DNA of 64,000 nt, from positions 220,887 through 284,886 of the forward strand of contig CAWFKS010000006.1 of the NCBI GenBank assembly GCA_963816435.1, in the 5' to 3' direction. This DNA comes from CAWFKS01 sp963816435. GTDB taxonomy: Bacteria > Pseudomonadota > Alphaproteobacteria > Rhizobiales > Rhizobiaceae. This document shows positions 63,389 to 64,000 of this stretch, piece after piece; within the stretch, counting starts at the first letter, position 1, and each line of letters opens with the position of its first letter. The notes under the pieces are model-generated. The model searched no databases. It saw only the letters and a list, made by a program, of their open reading frames with translations, and was not told the origin of the DNA. The position numbers and the translations under genes are program-made.

Positions 63389-63931
63389 CTAGAACGGTAT
63401 CCCTAACAAACTCGCCAAGGCCGCGAGTGCAGCAAGTGCAAGTGCAGCTATGACTGCGCCGGCAGCTTGTTGAATAATCCAAAGAAGCGTGCTCTTGGCG
63501 ACTTGCCAGATGTGAGCTGGCCGGACCCATTCTCGTCGTCCTTGCGAATCGATCTGGGCAATTTCAGACTTGGCAACGTCAACTTGTTCCGCGGTCATCC
63601 CGCCAAAATCGTTCGAGGATTTGATGCTCGTTTCTAGCTTCTCGAACGCGGCCTTGAATTCCTTAAAGGCTCTTGAGTTGTGGTCCAATTGGACAACACG
63701 ATCGGCCGCCGGAATAGGAGCGTTTTCGAGTCTCCGCTTGAGACGTTCTATCTCGTCGGTCGGGTCTTCAACGGGCGCGTCAGGGGCATTTTTTTTGAAG
63801 CTGTTAATTACGCGGATCGCAGAGGATTTATTGGAATATCCTTCTGAAAACCAAATGACTTCAGAATTGTATTTGAACCTTACGCGATATTCCCCCCGCC
63901 CGTCCTTATAAATTTCAAAGCTGTGAGGCAC
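63389..63931 (-). CDS. DUF1508/YegP-domain protein with C-terminal membrane anchor
   Basis: 180 residues. Residues 4-50 form one DUF1508 (YegP) unit, FEIYKDGRGEYRVRFKYNSEVIWFSEGYSNKSSAIRVINS in outline; usual YegP has two units and no anchor. Then a charged helical region (EIERLKRRLENAP, FEKLETSIKSSNDFGGMT) and a C-terminal hydrophobic helix (about 152-178, Ala/Leu-rich). The coding DNA is clearly AT-richer than its neighbours (runs of T and A, TTA/ATT codons), which suggests recent gain. Function unknown. Confidence 0.75.
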   Translation of the reverse strand: MPHSFEIYKDGRGEYRVRFKYNSEVIWFSEGYSNKSSAIRVINSFKKNAPDAPVEDPTDEIERLKRRLENAPIPAADRVVQLDHNSRAFKEFKAAFEKLETSIKSSNDFGGMTAEQVDVAKSEIAQIDSQGRREWVRPAHIWQVAKSTLLWIIQQAAGAVIAALALAALAALASLLGIPF

Positions 63932-64000
63932 GCGTCCGCTCCATTAAATGCGGTGGCATCAGGTCGCCTAAAACCGTCCCGTCCGCGGAAACCCTTTCGG

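Overview
The window is a high-GC chromosomal segment of an alphaproteobacterium of the order Hyphomicrobiales (Rhizobiales), most like the Mesorhizobium/Phyllobacteriaceae-Brucella group. The evidence is gene order and protein similarity from memory: phasin-clpS-clpA, rpsB-tsf, pyrH-frr-uppS-cdsA-rseP-bamA-lpxD-fabZ-lpxA-lpxI-lpxB, dusB(nifR3)-ntrB-ntrC-ntrY-ntrX-trkA-dat-hfq-hflX, fused ispDF, and eno-ftsB-pdhABC-lpdA-lipA. No rRNA, tRNA, CRISPR array, insertion sequence or prophage was found.

Layout. 1-1019: a D,D-carboxypeptidase cut by the left edge. 1.2-4.6 kb: a phasin with tandem TGC/GCA operator motifs, then clpS-clpA. 4.8-10.5 kb: AzlCD transporter, HIT protein, EmrE-like SMR pump, a minus-strand trio (RidA-like, GDPD, GNAT/DUF482), then EipB and DUF4031. 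10.7-14.0 kb: rpsB-tsf and pyrH-frr. 14.1-23.9 kb: the envelope block from uppS to lpxB, with no dxr between cdsA and rseP. 24.2-33.4 kb: rlpA, a second carboxypeptidase, tmk-holB-metG-tatD-MBL, ybaK and mazG. 33.5-45.1 kb (minus): dusB-ntrBC-ntrYX-trkA-dat-hfq-hflX. 45.2-46.9 kb (plus): ispDF-pncC. 46.9-61.3 kb (minus): VOC protein, kdsA, 2OG oxygenase, eno, ftsB, pdhA, lipoyl-pdhB, a yeast-type cytosine deaminase homologue, pdhC, HdeD, SGNH hydrolase, DUF465, lpdA, GlsB, lipA, ratA. 61.3-64 kb: a palindrome-rich region with rhizobial-type repeats, a 59-aa membrane protein, a DUF2161 PD-(D/E)xK-like protein and an AT-richer DUF1508/YegP-membrane protein.

The genes work in three main sets. 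uppS, cdsA, rseP, bamA and the lpx genes build the outer membrane. dusB-ntrBC-ntrYX with hfq form a nitrogen/redox regulatory block. The pdh block couples glycolytic output (eno) to pyruvate dehydrogenase, its E3 subunit and lipoate synthase.

Sequence quality matters here. I found twelve single-base frame breaks in eleven otherwise intact genes, several of them normally essential (bamA, cdsA, pdhB, lipA). Most sit in or next to short G/C runs, and correcting one base restores a full-length family member. I read these as consensus errors, and annotate the genes as CDS with the break position given. I did not find a clearly new multi-gene system. The best candidates for follow-up are the missing dxr, the deaminase inside the pdh operon, the phasin operators, and the small accessory cluster at the right edge.
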